DNA of 64,000 nt, taken from positions 15,567,740 through 15,631,739 of the forward strand of contig NC_069099.1 in NCBI RefSeq assembly GCF_947172395.1. Direction: 5' to 3'. The notes beneath the pieces are model-generated. The model was not told where the DNA came from. It ran no database searches and saw only the letters and a list, made by a program, of their open reading frames with translations. Below are positions 61,233 to 64,000 of this stretch, piece by piece. Origin of the DNA: Bicyclus anynana. Its lineage: Eukaryota; Arthropoda; Insecta; Lepidoptera; Nymphalidae. Position 1 is the first letter of the stretch. Every line of letters begins with the position of its first letter. Both the position numbers and the translations under genes were made by a program.

Positions 61233-62290
61233 GTAGGAAATAGTAGTTTGAGACGGATATGACGTCAGGTGGCACCACTTATTTCGTAAAGTGTAGGGAT
61301 TTAGAGAGGGGTAGCGATCGGTTGGCAGGAACGACTTGCGATATAAGGAGCTCGTCGTAATGTCGGCTTCAGTACGCTCGTGGCATTCGAGCCGTCCACA
61401 GCATGCCATGGCAACTTAGAAGAACGTGAAATCTTTATGAAGCAGCGCCATCTACATTCTAGATTTAAGATTCCAGGATAGTAAATTCAATTACTTATGG
61501 TGTGTATGTATTATAATGTTTTTAGAGATTTAAACCGTGTAGGTATGGAAAAAGAAACAAAAAAAAAGAATTATTTATCCTTTTAATTTTGAGGCGCAAT
61601 AGGAAGAATGTGTTTGTGTTTCTAAAGCAAAGGGATTATTACAGATAGACAGTAACCGTACATTAATTTCAACGATGTTCCATATAGACATTTGGCCTAG
61701 TGGTGTATAACAAAGGTACGATCTAATAATCCTGAGTTCGAGCCCGGACAATGGAAAACTTTTTGTCTTTTTTTTTTTGTTTTTCTCAATTGGTTTCTTC
61801 AACTATTACAAAATCAAAAATCTCACATTTATAAAAAATATGCATTATTATTTTTATAACATAATGGATACTATATTAAAAATACCGTAGCTAGTCACTA
61901 GATGGCGCAATCACAAGCGTTCCGAAAAAAGTTAGAGTAGCCTATCTATTTCCAATAATACATTGTAATCTTTGGTCCACAGTTCACATTTCTTGTTGTG
62001 TAATTCTTTATGGGTACCTAGTTGGGATGGGCGGGGAGAGTGGCTTGAGTGGAGAAGGAGAGTGTTGATTAACCGTAAAGGATGTCCTTAACCCTACACA
62101 CAACGTTCACAAGTGCGCGACTCCACACAAGGTCATTCTAGGGCCTTATTTTGGTTACAGTTTGATTTGTTTTGTTGTTAATCATAACCTTTGTTCGACA
62201 TTGGTTTTCTTATTTTTGTAATCCACTTCTGAGTCTGCTTAAACTATAATAAAAGCTCTTTCATACACGAAAACCTGTATTAAACAACAG
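61233..62290 (+). mobile_element. Solo LTR-like repeat with a 590-bp insertion
   Basis: TGTAGGAAATAGTAGTTTGAGACGG start, GCGATATAAGG and CTTCAGTACGCTCG core promoter, a break after GAGCCGTCCACA at 61399, resuming at about 61988 with TTTCTTGTTGTGTAATTC. AATAAAAG at 62248 could be its poly(A) signal and AACAACA at 62290 its end (TG...CA). Confidence 0.6.
61400..61988. mobile_element. Insertion in the LTR carrying a tRNA-like head
   Basis: Read +, TTGGCCTAGTGGTGTATAAC and CTGAGTTCGAGCCCGG (61691-61750) look like A and B boxes of a further SINE type, followed by a T-rich region. The left part (61400-61690) is unidentified. TCCACA occurs at both edges, as a possible target duplication. Confidence 0.45.
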
Positions 62291-62444
62291 TCATTATTTA
62301 CAATTACTACACTACTACTACTATTGTTTTCTATTCATTAGTACTTAATACAAAATATTAACCGCAATACTGGCTGAAACAGAGGAGATACCAGTTCTGT
62401 ACACTAATTGGTACATTACCTACTTTCACAGATTAAAGAATAAT

Positions 62445-63120
62445 AGGCAGATGGAGCATACGGAATACAACGGTAAGTACATATTTTAAAAACTGTTAAC
62501 AAAAACTAAAGAAATAAGATGGAGTATTTTTTTTAAATGGCAATTATTGATTATTATATTAAAATACGTAAATGTTGTTAGTGTTAAATTTTTAAATACA
62601 AATTGTGAAAAAACTTTGTACATGAGGATGTAAAAAAGTCAAAAGTCAAAAAGTCAAAATTCATTTATTTCAATAAGGCTTAGTTTACAAGCACTTTTGA
62701 AAGGTCAAGATTATGTTATAATTTAATTTAAACTAATGGTGGTAATAATAGACGAAAACTTAAAACTAAATTAACGAGGGTTCCAAACGCGGCTTGGTCC
62801 GAGAAGAGCTCACAACAAACTCAGTCAAGGTTTTTTTTTGTTTACCACCTTGTGCTTAGTTTTAAGTAAGTTTGTAAAATACAGTTTACATTTTACAAAC
62901 TTATTTAAAACTAAGCACACAGTCGTATTTGGTGTTAAACTGTAAGTTTAACACCAAGTTTTTTTATCATTATTATAATCATTAACACTATAATAAGCCT
63001 TTCCCAAAAGCTTGCGTTTAATAAAGGACGCGTGACTTTTGGGTTTTTATGGGTTTCACCGGCTTCACCACGCTGCTTGTAAAGACTCATTCTGGATGAT
63101 CTTTATTCTGTGAGTAGTGT
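62445..63120 (+). repeat. Repeat family S copy split by an insertion
   Basis: Family S sequence up to TACATGAGGATGTAAAAAAG (62637) resumes at about 63028 (ACGCGTGACTTTTGGG), matching the continuous order at 54330-54440. Confidence 0.6.
62638..63025 (-). mobile_element. Insertion in repeat S: LINE-D 3' end plus hairpins
   Basis: 62645-62830 is the inverted LINE-D 3' end (CAATAAGGCTTAGTTTACAAGCACTTTTG, GGTCCGAGAAGAGCTCACAACAAAC). 62862-62928 is a hairpin (GTGCTTAGTTTTAAGTAAGTTTGTAAAA and its complement) and 62929-62960 a second (TTGGTGTTAAACT / AGTTTAACACCAA). Confidence 0.65.
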
Positions 63121-63124
63121 ACAG

Positions 63125-64000
63125 TAATCAGCGGCACTAATTCCCACCATTAACTCGTGCCTCCATACTCGCTTACCAATTAAAATCCACGCACATTCTC
63201 ATTACGATCGAAATCGACGCCGCTTCGCCGTCTATTTGAATAACATTTCTAGAACAAATACCTAGCCTACTGTATTACGTGGGGGTACCAAGAATAACAA
63301 TCCTACAGTTGGGAAACCATCATCATCATTATCAACTTATGAAATAGGCCCAATACAGGGCCAAGCTGTAGCCAAGTGGCAAGTCGATTCTCTTTCTACG
63401 ATCGAAAACTAGAAAATTGTATAGAAATAATATATTTTTGCAATTGACAGGTCACGTGATCAAGATCTGTCATTCCCATACATTTTTCAAGGTTTCGTAG
63501 GGCAGGTTTTTATAAAAGTGAGGATTTGGAGTATAGACCCAGACTATAAACGCTAGGAGTGCAGACGCTGCTTCAGTATAGATTGAATGGGATTGAATTG
63601 GAAATAATCATCATTCTGCCTTATCTAACGCCGCTTTTGTTGAATATAACAGCTCTAAGCATATAGTAGCACTAACGTTAAAATTAATTCGTGAAATAAT
63701 AAACACGGTAACTACCCCCGAGAGCGTAGTTGTTAATTAATTTTCCTATTTATTTCAACATCCATAAAGGATTTTATCACCACAAGCTTGCCAACTCGCA
63801 TTAGAGCAGCATTATTAGCATCTCCACTTAATTTTACTCTCAGAATCAATCGCGATTTTTTTCTCGTTTCCGAACTGTACGATTGGCAAGCCGTGTCAAT
63901 ATATACCCGTGAACAAATACAAGTACGTATCCGGTTGAATCTACAAATTTGCAATGTAATTCACTATTGATCACAAAAGTCATTATTTGGCATGTGTGGC
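63125..64000. other. No gene recognised
   Basis: Unassigned to the window edge. Complementary short frames on both strands at 63733-63970 have no recognisable motif. AATCATCATTCTG-type words hint at weak repeat content. Confidence 0.3.

Overview
This window looks like nuclear DNA of a moth or butterfly (Lepidoptera). It is AT-rich, its protein-coding sequence is broken into short exons by GT-AG introns, and most of it is made of repeats of kinds typical of lepidopteran genomes. These are several tRNA-derived SINE families, 3' fragments of RTE-like and other non-LTR retrotransposons, Helitron-like elements ending in GCTAGT, foldback MITEs and solo LTRs. There is no bacterial-style operon and no CRISPR array.

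Two protein-coding genes can be reconstructed exon by exon. The first, on the + strand, runs from at least 7800 to 23345 (perhaps from a 5' UTR exon ending at 1257 and a start-codon mini-exon at 2865-2897). It encodes a divergent eIF4G-family translation initiation factor of about 790 residues with MIF4G, MA3 and W2 domains in the usual order. All 13 downstream introns keep the reading frame. No eIF4E-binding motif or PABP-binding region is visible upstream, so this may be an N-terminally short paralogue. The second gene, on the - strand from 35368 to 30671, is a complete five-exon secreted S1-family serine protease of 284 residues, with signal peptide, propeptide, RIVGG activation site and full His-Asp-Ser triad. 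Its S1 pocket has Gly rather than Asp at the key position, so it is not expected to be trypsin-like.

Layout: 1-7700 is repeats with the candidate 5' exons. 7766-23520 is the eIF4G-like gene, whose introns hold three copies of one foldback MITE family (the third lies just downstream), an RTE 3' end inside another foldback element, and Helitron-like pieces. 23560-30600 is intergenic and repeat-rich, with one unexplained open exon-like stretch and a degenerate tandem repeat. 30600-35420 is the protease gene. 35430-64000 has no recognisable host gene. It holds SINEs, Helitron-like elements, a 14-unit 43-bp minisatellite at 52734-53332, several near-perfect hairpins, a 757-bp hAT-type MITE with an exact 8-bp target duplication, and nested solo LTRs.

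The two genes show no functional link. The points most worth a second look are the short eIF4G-like gene, the minisatellite, the nested insertions that give relative ages of elements, and the exon-like open frame near 24000. I did not find a new biological system that I could defend.
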